Shown piece after piece: positions 1 through 7,123 of a DNA stretch of 24,038 bases. Position numbers and translations under genes: made by a program. Location of the stretch: contig NZ_JBQCCV010000219.1 in the NCBI RefSeq assembly GCF_051961875.1, positions 1 through 24,038 of the forward strand, in the 5' to 3' direction. Source of the stretch: Intrasporangium_A sp051961875 (GTDB taxonomy: Bacteria > Actinomycetota > Actinomycetes > Actinomycetales > Dermatophilaceae). A model generated the notes under the pieces. That model was given only the letters and a program-made list of their open reading frames with translations, ran no database searches and was not told the DNA's origin. Position 1 is the first letter of the stretch. Each line of letters opens with the position of its first letter.

Positions 1-403
1 GCAGCCCGAAGCCGGCGACGGTCCCGGTCGCGACGCCCGCGACGACTGAGGTGTGCCGGAACTCCTCGCGGGCCGCCGGGTTCGACAGGTGCACCTCGAC
101 GAGGGACCGGCCGCTCGTGGTCACGATCGCGCAGGCGTCGCAGACGGCAAACGAGTAGTGCGTGAACGCTCCCGGGTTGAGCACGACGTCGGCGCCGGCG
201 TCGACGGCCTCATGGAGCCACTCGATGAGCTCACCCTCGTGGTTCGTCTGGCGGCAGTCGGCGACGAGGCCGAGGTGCTCCGCCTCCCGCCGCACCGCGT
301 CGTGGACGTCCTCGAGGGTGTCGGAGCCGTACACCTCCGGCTCGCGCGTGCCGAGCCGGTTGAGGTTGGGACCGGACAGGACGAAGACCGTGGGCGCCGA
401 CAT
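1..403 (-). CDS. aroQ: Type II 3-dehydroquinate dehydratase (partial, C-terminus off the left edge)
   Basis: Dehydrates 3-dehydroquinate to 3-dehydroshikimate, the third step of the shikimate pathway, in the cytosol. Reading from the ATG at 403 gives 134 residues before the window ends; family members are about 145-150 residues, so only the tail is missing. Type II signatures are clear: GPNLNRLGTREPEVYG (residues 11-26) with catalytic Arg20 and Tyr25, RQTNHEGELI (51-60), NPGAFTHYSFAVCDA (76-90) and EVHLSN (103-108) with catalytic His105. The start lies 9 bp after the aroB stop, so it is the last visible gene of aroC-aroK-aroB-aroQ and is probably cotranscribed. There is no resemblance to type I (AroD) enzymes. 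Identification is firm; the C-terminus and what follows cannot be seen. Confidence 0.95.
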   Translation of the reverse strand, partial: MSAPTVFVLSGPNLNRLGTREPEVYGSDTLEDVHDAVRREAEHLGLVADCRQTNHEGELIEWLHEAVDAGADVVLNPGAFTHYSFAVCDACAIVTTSGRSLVEVHLSNPAAREEFRHTSVVAGVATGTVAGFGL

Positions 404-412
404 GGCGCGATC

Positions 413-1507
413 CTACTGAGCAGCGGCTTCGCTGGACGCGATGATCCGTGCGTACGCCTCGCGGAGGAGCTCGTCGGAGGGCCCGACGAGACGGGTCGGT
501 TGGGCCAGCCCGTCGAGCACGACGAAGCGCAGGGTCGAGCCGCGGGACTTCTTGTCGCGTCGCATCGCCATGAACAGGTCCTCCCACCGGTCTCCCCGAT
601 ACGTGATCGGAAGCCCGACCGACGTGAGGAGATCGCGGTGCCGGGCCACCAGCGCCTCGTCGAGGTGCCCCGCCAGCCGCGCCAGCTCGGCGACGTAGAC
701 CATGCCGACGCTGACGGCTTCGCCGTGGCGCCACGAGAAGTGCTCGACCTGCTCGATGGCGTGCCCGAAGGTGTGGCCGTAGTTGAGGATCTCGCGCAGC
801 GAGGACTCCTTGAGGTCGGCCGAGACGACGTCGGCCTTGACCCGCACCGCTCGCTCGACGAGCTCGGGCAGGTGCCGGTTGTCGGCACGACGGGCAGCAT
901 CAGGGTCGGCCTCGACGAGCTCGAGGATCTCCGGGTCGGCGATGAACCCGGCCTTGATGACCTCGGCCAGGCCCGCGACGAGGTCGGCCTCGGGCAGGGT
1001 GGCGAGGACGTCGAGGTCGCAGAGCACCCCCGCAGGCGGGTGGAAGGCCCCGACGAGGTTCTTGCCCTCCGACGTGTTGATGCCCGTCTTGCCGCCCACG
1101 GCCGCGTCGACCATACCGAGCAGGGTCGTCGGCACGTGGACGACCTTGACGCCGCGCAGCCACGTCGCGGCGGCGAAGCCGGCGAGGTCGGTCACGGCGC
1201 CGCCCCCGACGCCGACGACGGCGTCGGATCGGGTGAACCCGGCCTGGCCCAGCTCGGCCCAGAGGCGGCTCACGACGCCGGCCGTCTTGGCGGCCTCCGC
1301 GTCGGGCACCGCCGCCAGCTGAGCGGCATACCCCTGCCGCGCAAGCGAGTCCGCGACCGACTCGCCGTACCCGGTCAGGGCAGCCGAGTGGACGACAAGG
1401 ACCCGCTCGACGCCGTCACCGAGCAGCGGGGCGACCTCACCGAGCAGGTCGCGGCCGATGACGACGTCGTAGGCGTCGCCGACGCGGATCGTTGTCGCGT
1501 CGCTCAT
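413..1507 (-). CDS. aroB: 3-dehydroquinate synthase
   Basis: Converts DAHP to 3-dehydroquinate, the second shikimate-pathway step, using NAD+ and a divalent metal (usually Zn). The protein is 364 residues, normal for the family. Visible motifs are the NAD-binding GGGAVTDLAGF (101-111), VPTTLLGMVDAAVGGKTGIN (125-144), and the expected metal ligands Glu182 (AEVIK), His245 (NYGHTFGHA) and His261 (RHGEAV). The ATG at 1507 overlaps the aroK stop by 4 bp (ATGA), indicating translational coupling; the stop is 9 bp before aroQ. Residues 58-63 (QGYAAQ) are encoded across a copy of the repeated GTATGCCG motif, using the otherwise rare Tyr codon TAT. Confidence 0.97.
   Translation of the reverse strand: MSDATTIRVGDAYDVVIGRDLLGEVAPLLGDGVERVLVVHSAALTGYGESVADSLARQGYAAQLAAVPDAEAAKTAGVVSRLWAELGQAGFTRSDAVVGVGGGAVTDLAGFAAATWLRGVKVVHVPTTLLGMVDAAVGGKTGINTSEGKNLVGAFHPPAGVLCDLDVLATLPEADLVAGLAEVIKAGFIADPEILELVEADPDAARRADNRHLPELVERAVRVKADVVSADLKESSLREILNYGHTFGHAIEQVEHFSWRHGEAVSVGMVYVAELARLAGHLDEALVARHRDLLTSVGLPITYRGDRWEDLFMAMRRDKKSRGSTLRFVVLDGLAQPTRLVGPSDELLREAYARIIASSEAAAQ
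1317..1332 (+). repeat. Copy of the 16-mer AGCTGAGCGGCATACC inside aroB
   Basis: This 16-mer is identical to 10449-10464, the right arm of the hairpin after the peptide-transport operon. A 15-base relative (GCTGGGCGGCATACC) lies in rarA at 18216-18230 and, as its reverse complement, in the left hairpin arm (10428-10442). All contain the octamer CGGCATAC. Here it is read on the minus strand as Gly-Tyr-Ala-Ala-Gln-Leu of AroB. Whether it is a functional motif or only a shared codon string is unknown. Confidence 0.5.
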
Positions 1508-2028
1508 CGCGGCTCCCCGATCAGGCCGGCGATCTGCTCGGCGACGTCCTCGGGCGTCCGCCCGGCCGTGTCGACCACGTGGGTGGCGACGCCCTCGTAG
1601 ACCGGCCTGCGTCGCTTCATGAGCGCGACCCAGCTGGCGCGCGGGTTGACCGCGAGGAGGGGCCGCGACTGGTCGAAGCCGATCCGCTTGCTCGCGTCCG
1701 CGATGCCCACGTCCAGGAACACGACGGTGTGGCCACCGAGGGCGCTACGGGTCGTGGGATCCATGACCGCTCCCCCGCCGAGGGCGAGGACCCCGGTCGT
1801 CGCGGACAGGGCGCGCGCCACCTCGGCCCGCTCGAGGTCGCGGAAGACCGGCTCCCCGTCCTCGATGAAGATGTCCGGGATGCTGCGGCCGGTGGCCGCC
1901 TCGATGGCGAGGTCGGTGTCGTGCAGGTCGAGGCCGAGCCGCTCGGCCAGGGCACGTCCGACCGTGGTCTTGCCGGATCCAGGCGGTCCGACGAGCACGG
2001 CCACCGGACGGGAGCCGTCGCTCACCAT
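1504..2028 (-). CDS. aroK: Shikimate kinase
   Basis: Phosphorylates shikimate at the 3-hydroxyl with ATP. The protein has 174 residues, typical length. It shows a P-loop GPPGSGKT (14-21), the DTD motif (37-39) that binds Mg and shikimate, Arg63 in EPVFRDLE, the glycine triplet GGG (84-86) of the shikimate site, a lid Arg in QSRPLL (Arg122) and the adenine-loop RRPVY (140-144). The ATG at 2028 overlaps the aroC stop by 7 bp. The codon GTG at 2025 would give the more usual 4-bp GTGA overlap and a protein one residue shorter, so the exact start is undecided. The stop overlaps the aroB start (ATGA). Confidence 0.95.
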   Translation of the reverse strand: MVSDGSRPVAVLVGPPGSGKTTVGRALAERLGLDLHDTDLAIEAATGRSIPDIFIEDGEPVFRDLERAEVARALSATTGVLALGGGAVMDPTTRSALGGHTVVFLDVGIADASKRIGFDQSRPLLAVNPRASWVALMKRRRPVYEGVATHVVDTAGRTPEDVAEQIAGLIGEPR

Positions 2029-3242
2029 GAGCGCATCCCCTCCGGGATGGCCTCGAGGTAGGCCGCATGGTTGCGGCTCGTCTCGGCGACCGAGTCACCG
2101 CCGAACTTCTCGAGGCACGCCTCGGCGAGGACGAGGGCGACCATCGCCTCGGCGACGACGCCGGCCGCAGGGACCGCGCACACATCGGAGCGCTGGTGGA
2201 TCGCCGTGGCCGCTTCACCGGTGGCGACATCGACGGTCGCGAGCGCGCGCGGCACGGTGCTGATCGGCTTCATCGCCGCCCGCACCCGGAGGACCTGGCC
2301 CGTCGACATGCCGCCCTCGGTGCCGCCGGCCCGCCCGGTGCGACGCCGGATCGCGCCGTCGACGAGGTCCATCTCGTCGTGCGCCTCGGATCCGCGCCGG
2401 CGGGCGGTCTCGAAGCCGTCACCGACCTCGACCCCCTTGATCGCCTGGATGCTCATGAGTGCCGCGGCGAGGCGGGCGTCGAGCTTGCGGTCCCAGTGGA
2501 CGTGCGAGCCGAGGCCCGGCGGGAGCCCGTATGCGAGCACCTCGACGACGCCGCCGAGGGTGTCACCGTCCTTCTTCGCCGCATCCACCTCGGCGACCAT
2601 CGCGGCCGATCCGGCCGGCTCGAAGGCGCGCACGGGGTCCGCGTCGAGGGCCGCCAGGTCATCGGGGGTGGGCAGCGAGGCGCCCTCGCCAACCGCGGCC
2701 CGCCCGATCGCCACGGTGTGCGACACGAGCCGGATGCCGTAGGCCTGCTCGAGGAAACGGGCCGCGACCTCGCCGAGTGCGACTCGGGCGGCGGTCTCGC
2801 GGGCCGAGGCCCGCTCGAGGACCGGCCGGGCCTCGGTGTGCCCGTACTTCTGCATCCCGACGAGGTCGGCGTGCCCCGGCCGGGGCCGGGTCAGCGGCCG
2901 GTTGCGGGCCCCCTCCGTCTCGGCGCCCACGTCGGTCGCGGCCGCGAGCGCCGCGGCGGAGACCGGCTCGGGGCTCATCACGGTCTGCCACTTGGGCCAC
3001 TCCGTGTTGCCCACCCGGACGGCGACCGGGCTGCCGAGGGTGACGCCGTGGCGCACCCCGCCGAGAAACTCGACGTCGTCCTGCTCGAACTTCATCCGGG
3101 CGCCGCGGCCGTAGCCGAGCCGGCGACGGGCCAGGGCCGCCTGCAGGTCGTCGGCCGACACCTCGACACCGGTCGGCAGACCCTCGAGTACGGCGACGAG
3201 TGCGGGACCGTGCGACTCACCCGCGGTCAACCAACGCAACAT
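2022..3242 (-). CDS. aroC: Chorismate synthase
   Basis: Converts EPSP to chorismate with reduced FMN, the last step of the pathway. The 406 residues match actinobacterial AroC. The three family signatures are present: GESHGPALVAVLEGLPTG (8-25, with His11), the ERASARETAAR stretch (143-153) following RPGHADL (121-127), and RSDVCAVPAAGVV (351-363). The start is the ATG at 3242, preceded by a good ribosome-binding site (AAAGGA about 7 bases upstream). It is the first gene of aroC-aroK-aroB-aroQ. No clear -10 box is visible in the roughly 110 bp upstream, so the promoter may be weak, atypical or further upstream. The FMN reductase gene lies just upstream on the same strand; FMN cofactor use by AroC makes this suggestive, but a link is not shown. 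Confidence 0.97.
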   Translation of the reverse strand: MLRWLTAGESHGPALVAVLEGLPTGVEVSADDLQAALARRRLGYGRGARMKFEQDDVEFLGGVRHGVTLGSPVAVRVGNTEWPKWQTVMSPEPVSAAALAAATDVGAETEGARNRPLTRPRPGHADLVGMQKYGHTEARPVLERASARETAARVALGEVAARFLEQAYGIRLVSHTVAIGRAAVGEGASLPTPDDLAALDADPVRAFEPAGSAAMVAEVDAAKKDGDTLGGVVEVLAYGLPPGLGSHVHWDRKLDARLAAALMSIQAIKGVEVGDGFETARRRGSEAHDEMDLVDGAIRRRTGRAGGTEGGMSTGQVLRVRAAMKPISTVPRALATVDVATGEAATAIHQRSDVCAVPAAGVVAEAMVALVLAEACLEKFGGDSVAETSRNHAAYLEAIPEGMRSW

Positions 3243-3296
3243 GCGGTGATCCTTTCACGCACACAGCGGGCAGCCGGAAGTCGCCCGGCACGCGGA

Positions 3297-3319
3297 CGGG
3301 CAGCGGCAGCCGCTGCCCG
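3297..3319 (-). terminator. Perfect 10-bp hairpin between the FMN reductase gene and aroC
   Basis: CGGGCAGCGG and CCGCTGCCCG pair perfectly around a CAG loop, 31 bp after the reductase stop and about 55 bp before the aroC start. No T-run follows on the minus strand, as is common for actinobacterial hairpins. It may terminate or attenuate reductase transcripts before aroC. Confidence 0.5.
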
Positions 3320-3350
3320 CCCGGCCGGGGTGGCTGAGGGCGCCGGCGGC

Positions 3351-3926
3351 CTAGAGCTCGTCCTTCGGCAGGACCGTGAGGACCCGGGCGATGAACTCGT
3401 GGAACTCACGCATGTAGTCGCGCAGGAAGTTCTCGGTCGACGCGTCATGGACCTCGCCGTCGGAACCGAAGATCTCCGGCGTGTAGTGGACGTAGGCCTC
3501 GAGGGCGTTCATGAGCGGGCTGTTGCAGAAGGCGAGGACCTGCTTGAGGCTCTGCTGCGCCACCGCCGTCCCGATCGGTCCCGGCGAGGCGCCGATGACG
3601 GCGGACGGCTTGCGGGCGAAGGAGTTCTGGCCCCAGGGTCGACTGGCCCAGTCGATCGCGTTCTTGAGCGCTCCCGGGATGGACCGGTTGTACTCGGGGC
3701 TGACGAAGAGGACGGCATCGACCTTCGCGATCGCCTCCTTGAGGGCGCGTCCCTCCGGCGGGTAGTCCGCGTCGAAGTCATAGCTGTAGAGCGGCAGGTT
3801 GCCGATCGGGATCTCGGTGAACTCCATGTTGTCCGGAGCGAGCCGGATCAGGGACTTCGACAGGATCCGGTTGATCGAGCCCTTCGCGAGGCTTCCGACG
3901 AAGTAGCCGACGTGCTGCGTGGTCAT
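3351..3926 (-). CDS. NAD(P)H-dependent FMN reductase family protein
   Basis: A 191-residue flavodoxin-like protein of the NADPH-dependent FMN reductase family (ChrR/YieF, azoreductase and quinone-reductase-like members). Visible features are the N-terminal strand and phosphate-binding loop YFVGSLAKGSIN (8-19), the family signature SPEYNRSIPGALKNAIDW (76-93) and the glycine-rich loop GASPGPIGT (112-120) near the flavin. The reading frame is open further upstream, but the ATG at 3926 is chosen because a strong AGAGGAAGG ribosome-binding site sits just before it and family similarity begins there. Such enzymes reduce flavin, quinones, azo dyes or chromate; the natural substrate cannot be told from sequence. 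It lies upstream of aroC on the same strand, with a hairpin between. Confidence 0.88.
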   Translation of the reverse strand: MTTQHVGYFVGSLAKGSINRILSKSLIRLAPDNMEFTEIPIGNLPLYSYDFDADYPPEGRALKEAIAKVDAVLFVSPEYNRSIPGALKNAIDWASRPWGQNSFARKPSAVIGASPGPIGTAVAQQSLKQVLAFCNSPLMNALEAYVHYTPEIFGSDGEVHDASTENFLRDYMREFHEFIARVLTVLPKDEL

Positions 3927-3981
3927 GCTGCGACCTTCCTCTGCGACGGTGGCGACCCTCTTCACTGTCCTCGCAGACGGA

Positions 3982-4002
3982 CCGGGGCTGCAACGGCCCC
4001 GG
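3982..4002 (-). terminator. Candidate hairpin after the DksA/TraR-like gene
   Basis: CCGGGGC (3982-3988) pairs with GCCCCGG (3996-4002) across a 7-base loop, directly after the stop of the zinc-finger gene (4004). There is no T-run. It is a short stem and plausible as a weak terminator upstream of the reductase. Confidence 0.35.
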
Positions 4003-4003
4003 C

Positions 4004-4324
4004 TCAGCTGTGCTCGACGCACCGGACGGCCCACGGGCGGACCTCCAGCCGTTCCTCCGGGATCGGTCTCCCGCAGACCTCGCACTCGCCGTAGCCGCCC
4101 TCCGCCAGGCGCGTCCGTGCGCGCCGCACCTCCTCGAGCATCGTGAGCAGGTGCTCCTGGGCCGAGACCGCCGTCAGGCGGTCGACCGCCATGGAGGTCC
4201 CCTCGCCGACGCGCTTGCCGAACGAGATCGTGCCGACCTCGCCGGGTGGCTTGGTCAGCTCGGCGAGCTCTGCCGTGAGTCGGTCCTCGCGCTCGGCCAG
4301 GACCTGGTCGATGTCAGGGCGCAC
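4004..4324 (-). CDS. DksA/TraR-type zinc-finger protein
   Basis: A small protein (106 residues from the GTG at 4324) of the DksA/TraR family. The N-terminal half is predicted helical and charged (VLAEREDRLTAELAEL, 8-23), followed by FGKRVGEGTSMAVDRL (35-50), a second helix and a C-terminal zinc finger. The finger is CEVC (81-84) ... RCVEH (101-105): Cys81, Cys84, Cys102 and His105, a Cys3His version of the usual Cys4 finger with the normal 17-residue spacing. Family members act at the RNA polymerase secondary channel, but the acidic coiled-coil tip of true DksA is not evident, so the role is unassigned. Starts at GTG 4357 or TTG 4378 are possible; GTG 4324 is preferred because a TANNNT box ends 6 bases before it, consistent with a leaderless message. 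Confidence 0.8.
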   Translation of the reverse strand: MRPDIDQVLAEREDRLTAELAELTKPPGEVGTISFGKRVGEGTSMAVDRLTAVSAQEHLLTMLEEVRRARTRLAEGGYGECEVCGRPIPEERLEVRPWAVRCVEHS

Positions 4325-4330
4325 CCGACC

Positions 4331-4336
4331 AGCGTA
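4331..4336 (-). promoter_or_regulatory. Candidate -10 box for a leaderless DksA/TraR-like transcript
   Basis: On the minus strand TACGCT lies 6 bases before the GTG start at 4324, the spacing expected if transcription begins at the start codon. GTGACG, a partial match to TTGACA, lies 15 bp upstream (4352-4357). No ribosome-binding site is seen at normal distance from this GTG. Prediction by eye only. Confidence 0.3.
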
Positions 4337-4384
4337 GGTCGTGGCGCGCGGCGTCACCTCCGGGAGGGAGCGCCGCAAGCCGTG

Positions 4385-5086
4385 TCACAGCAGCGGCGGC
4401 ACCTCGACGAAGAGGGCCAGCAGGGCGCCCGCCACGAGGAAGGGCCCGAACGGCACCGCATCCCGCCTCGACCGCCGACGCACGACGACGTGGACGACGG
4501 CATACAACCCGCCGAGGAGGAAGGCGGTGTAGAGCGCGACGAGCGGGAGCCACCACCCGACTGCCCCGGTGACGAGCCCGATGAGGCCGCAGAGCACGAC
4601 GTCGCCGAGGCCGAACCCGCTCCCGAGCGCCGCCGCGACGAGCGCGAGCACGAGGGCGAGGGCAGCGAGGGCCCCTGCCGAGAGGAGGGACCGCCCGAGC
4701 AGGCCCCAGTCGTCGCCGGCCCCGGCCGCGAGGGCGAGCTGGGCGACAAGGATCGGGAGGCTCGGCAGGGTGAGACCCTCGGGAAGCCGATGGACGTCGA
4801 GGTCGACCCAGGTCAGCGCGAGGGCGACGGTGGCGAAACAGAGCAGGGCTGGCAGCAGCGCCCATCCGGAGGCGCCCCCGAACCGCCAGGCGAGTGCGGC
4901 CCACACCGGCCCGAGGACCATCGGGACGGTCCACCCGGCAAGCCGCCGCGGCTGGCCGGCCTCCTCGTCGAGCCGGTAGCCCAGCGACTGCAGGCGGGTC
5001 CCGAGAAGGTGTCCGACGCCGAGCCCCAGCACGCCGGCGACCAGCACCACCCACGGCGGCGTGTCGGCCGGCGCCGCCCAGCTCAC
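4385..5086 (-). CDS. Prepilin peptidase, A24 family, without the methylase domain
   Basis: An integral-membrane aspartic peptidase of 233 residues with about seven hydrophobic segments. The two catalytic aspartates of type IV prepilin peptidases are seen in WVDLDVHRLP (93-102, Asp95) and GLGDVVL (159-165, Asp162). Full-length PilD/GspO enzymes carry an N-terminal methylase domain with a CxxC pair; this protein has neither, like FlaK/TadV-type or short actinobacterial forms. The GTG start at 5086 overlaps the aroE stop in a GTGA quartet, so translation is probably coupled to AroE. The frame stays open upstream into aroE, but only as a shadow. It would cleave leaders of type IV, Tad or competence pilins; no pilin or pilus assembly gene lies in this window. 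Confidence 0.85.
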   Translation of the reverse strand: MSWAAPADTPPWVVLVAGVLGLGVGHLLGTRLQSLGYRLDEEAGQPRRLAGWTVPMVLGPVWAALAWRFGGASGWALLPALLCFATVALALTWVDLDVHRLPEGLTLPSLPILVAQLALAAGAGDDWGLLGRSLLSAGALAALALVLALVAAALGSGFGLGDVVLCGLIGLVTGAVGWWLPLVALYTAFLLGGLYAVVHVVVRRRSRRDAVPFGPFLVAGALLALFVEVPPLL

Positions 5087-5880
5087 CGGCGTGCCGCGAG
5101 CGCGTCGGCGAGAGCGCGGCGCATCTCGGCGACAGGCGCCAGCTGCCCCGTCATGAGCCGGACCTGCTCGGCGGCCTGATGCAGCAGCATCTCGGTCCCG
5201 TCGACGACCGCCCAGCCCCGAAGGCGGGCGGCCTCCTGCAGCGGGGTCTGCCCCTCGCCGTAGACGACATCGAGGACGACGCCCGGCCGGTCCGGGAGGC
5301 CCGTCCGTCCGTCGAGCGAGCTGGGCGGCACCGTGCTGATGACCAGGTCGGCGAGAGGCCAGTGGCCCAGGGCCGTCGTCGACACCTCGAGCCCGGCGTC
5401 GACCGCCTGGCGCACCGTCTCGGGGCGGGGCTGGGCCCGCACCATGAAGGCGATGCGTCGCGCGCCCAGCTGCTCCGCCGCGGCGACCGCTGACCTCGCC
5501 GTCGCGCCGGAGCCCACGACGAGCACGCTCTCCGCTCCGGCCAGGCCCGACTCGAGGAGCGAGGCGACGATGCCGCGCACGTCGGTGTTGTCCGCGACCC
5601 AGCCCTCCCCCGAGCGGACCAGGGTGTTCGCCGCACCCGTATGGCGCGCCTGCTCGCTCGCGTCGCCGGCCGCCGCGAGGGCGACCTCCTTCAGGGGCAT
5701 CGTCAGGGACAGCCCGCGCCACGTCGGGCCCAGGTCGCGCAGCGCGGCGTCGAACCCCTCCGCGGTCACATCACGGCGGTCGTACGTCCAGTCCCGCAGC
5801 CCGAGCGCCTCGTACGCCGCGCGGTGCAGCACCGGCGACAGCGAGTGCTCGACGGGCGAGCCCCAGACGGCGCACCTCAT
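5083..5880 (-). CDS. aroE: Shikimate dehydrogenase (NADP+)
   Basis: Reduces 3-dehydroshikimate to shikimate with NADPH. The 265 residues are slightly short but complete. Key features are the substrate-binding SLS (13-15), catalytic Lys64 in MPLKE, Asn85 in AANTLV and Asp100 in DNTDVRG, then a Rossmann loop GSGATA (123-128). The MPLK motif replaces the commoner MPHK. The ATG at 5880 is 13 bp after the mltG stop, with a GAGG-like ribosome-binding site overlapping that stop. Its own stop overlaps the next gene, a prepilin peptidase. It is separated from the aroC-K-B-Q cluster by about 1.8 kb and three unrelated genes, so the pathway genes are in two transcription units. Confidence 0.95.
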   Translation of the reverse strand: MRCAVWGSPVEHSLSPVLHRAAYEALGLRDWTYDRRDVTAEGFDAALRDLGPTWRGLSLTMPLKEVALAAAGDASEQARHTGAANTLVRSGEGWVADNTDVRGIVASLLESGLAGAESVLVVGSGATARSAVAAAEQLGARRIAFMVRAQPRPETVRQAVDAGLEVSTTALGHWPLADLVISTVPPSSLDGRTGLPDRPGVVLDVVYGEGQTPLQEAARLRGWAVVDGTEMLLHQAAEQVRLMTGQLAPVAEMRRALADALAARR

Positions 5881-5893
5881 CGTCGCGCGCGCC

Positions 5894-7123
5894 TCAGCAC
5901 GTGCCCTTGTGGGCCTGGCACCAGGCCCGGAACTCGGCGACGTACTTCTCGTGCTCGGCGTACGTGGCGGCGAACTGTGTGTCGCCCGTCTCCGGGTTGA
6001 CCGTGACGAAGAAGAGCCAGGGGCCGGCAGCCGGCTGGGCCGCGGCCTGGATCGCGCTCTCGCCCGGGTTGCCGATCGGCCCCGGCGGGAGACCGGTCAC
6101 GACATACGTGTTGTACGGGCTCTTGCTCTGGCGGTCGGCGTCGGTCGTGGTGATGCCGTGCTTGCCGGCGGCGTAGTTCACGGTCGAGTCGAGCTGGAGC
6201 GGCATGTTCTTCGCCAGGCGGTTCTCGATGACGCGCGCGACCTTCGGCCGGTCCTCGGGGTGGCGCGCCTCGGCCTCGACGAGGCTCGCCACGGTGACGA
6301 CGTGCTCCATCTTGGCCTCCGGGACGCCGAGCGCGTCGAGCCGCTTGACCGACTGGCCGATCATCTGCGTCAGCTGCGCTTTCGCGCTCGTGCCGGGGTC
6401 GAACGAGTAGCTGGCCGGGAAGAGGTAGCCCTCGACGTTGCCCTTGGCCGCTGCCGGGAGCCCGAGCGCGGCACCGTCCTTGGCGGCCGCGACGTAGTCG
6501 GCGACGGGGATGCCGGTCTGCTTCGACAGCTCCGCGTAGATCTCCTTGGCCCAGAGGCCCTCGCGGATCGTCACCGCGGTCGTGACCCGGTTCTTCGGGT
6601 CGACGAGGACCGCGACGGCCTCCGCGGCCGACATCTCCTTCTTCAGCCGGTAGGTCCCCGGCTGGATACCGGCGCTCTTGGGGTTGGACTGGGCCGCCTC
6701 GATGTAGGCCTTGCTCGACTTGACGACGTCGGCCCCCACGAGCGTCTTCGCGATCGCCGTGCCGGTGTCGCCCTGCTCGACCTTGACCTCGACCTGTCCC
6801 GTGCCTGGCCCCGGGAAGTCGTTCGACTCGAAGAATCCGGAGACCACCGGACGCAGGTAGGTGTACGCGACCGCGACCCCGCCCCCAACCACGACGAGCG
6901 CGAGGAGGATGACGGCGAGGCGCCGCCAGACCGACGGCCTCTCCGATCGCGGGCTGCTCGACCGGCGCCTGCTCGACCGGCGCGACCGCTGCTCGGCCTC
7001 GCGCGCCTCGCGCCGGGTTCGGGGGCCCGCTGGCTCGAGCTCGTGGGGCGGGTCCTGCGCCACGTGCTCATCGACATGCTCGTCGTGGTCGCCGAAGATC
7101 GACGACTCGAGGTGCTCATTCAT
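5894..7123 (-). CDS. mltG: Endolytic peptidoglycan transglycosylase MltG (YceG family)
   Basis: A single-pass membrane protein that cuts nascent glycan strands and is thought to set their length. The order is: cytoplasmic N-terminus of about 68 residues with a basic Arg/Ser-rich stretch (46-64), membrane segment LAVILLALVVVGGGVAVAYTYL (69-90, in two halves LAVILLALVV and VGGGVAVAYTYL), a LysM-like subdomain (about 111-160), then the YceG catalytic domain. The catalytic region SLVEAEA (280-286) holds the conserved glutamates Glu283 and Glu285, and GLPPGPIGNPG (344-354) is the family signature. Length 409 is typical of actinobacteria. The ATG at 7123 overlaps the ruvX stop by 4 bp; aroE follows after 13 bp. 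The context alaS-ruvX-mltG-aroE is widely conserved in actinobacteria. Confidence 0.95.
   Translation of the reverse strand: MNEHLESSIFGDHDEHVDEHVAQDPPHELEPAGPRTRREAREAEQRSRRSSRRRSSSPRSERPSVWRRLAVILLALVVVGGGVAVAYTYLRPVVSGFFESNDFPGPGTGQVEVKVEQGDTGTAIAKTLVGADVVKSSKAYIEAAQSNPKSAGIQPGTYRLKKEMSAAEAVAVLVDPKNRVTTAVTIREGLWAKEIYAELSKQTGIPVADYVAAAKDGAALGLPAAAKGNVEGYLFPASYSFDPGTSAKAQLTQMIGQSVKRLDALGVPEAKMEHVVTVASLVEAEARHPEDRPKVARVIENRLAKNMPLQLDSTVNYAAGKHGITTTDADRQSKSPYNTYVVTGLPPGPIGNPGESAIQAAAQPAAGPWLFFVTVNPETGDTQFAATYAEHEKYVAEFRAWCQAHKGTC

Noticed and set aside
2067..4094. Long plus-strand frame across aroC, the intergenic gap and the FMN reductase
   Set aside because: It runs antisense over two recognised genes, lacks domain character and has no ribosome-binding site; third-position GC bias explains it.
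4325..4378. N-terminal extension of the DksA/TraR-like protein from TTG 4378 or GTG 4357
   Set aside because: No properly spaced ribosome-binding site for either, the extra residues look unlike the family, and a -10 box fits the GTG at 4324.
6957..6985. Near-repeat of CTGCTCGACCGGCG in the mltG N-terminus
   Set aside because: It encodes the low-complexity Arg/Ser-rich cytoplasmic tail; a short local duplication within coding sequence is enough to explain it.
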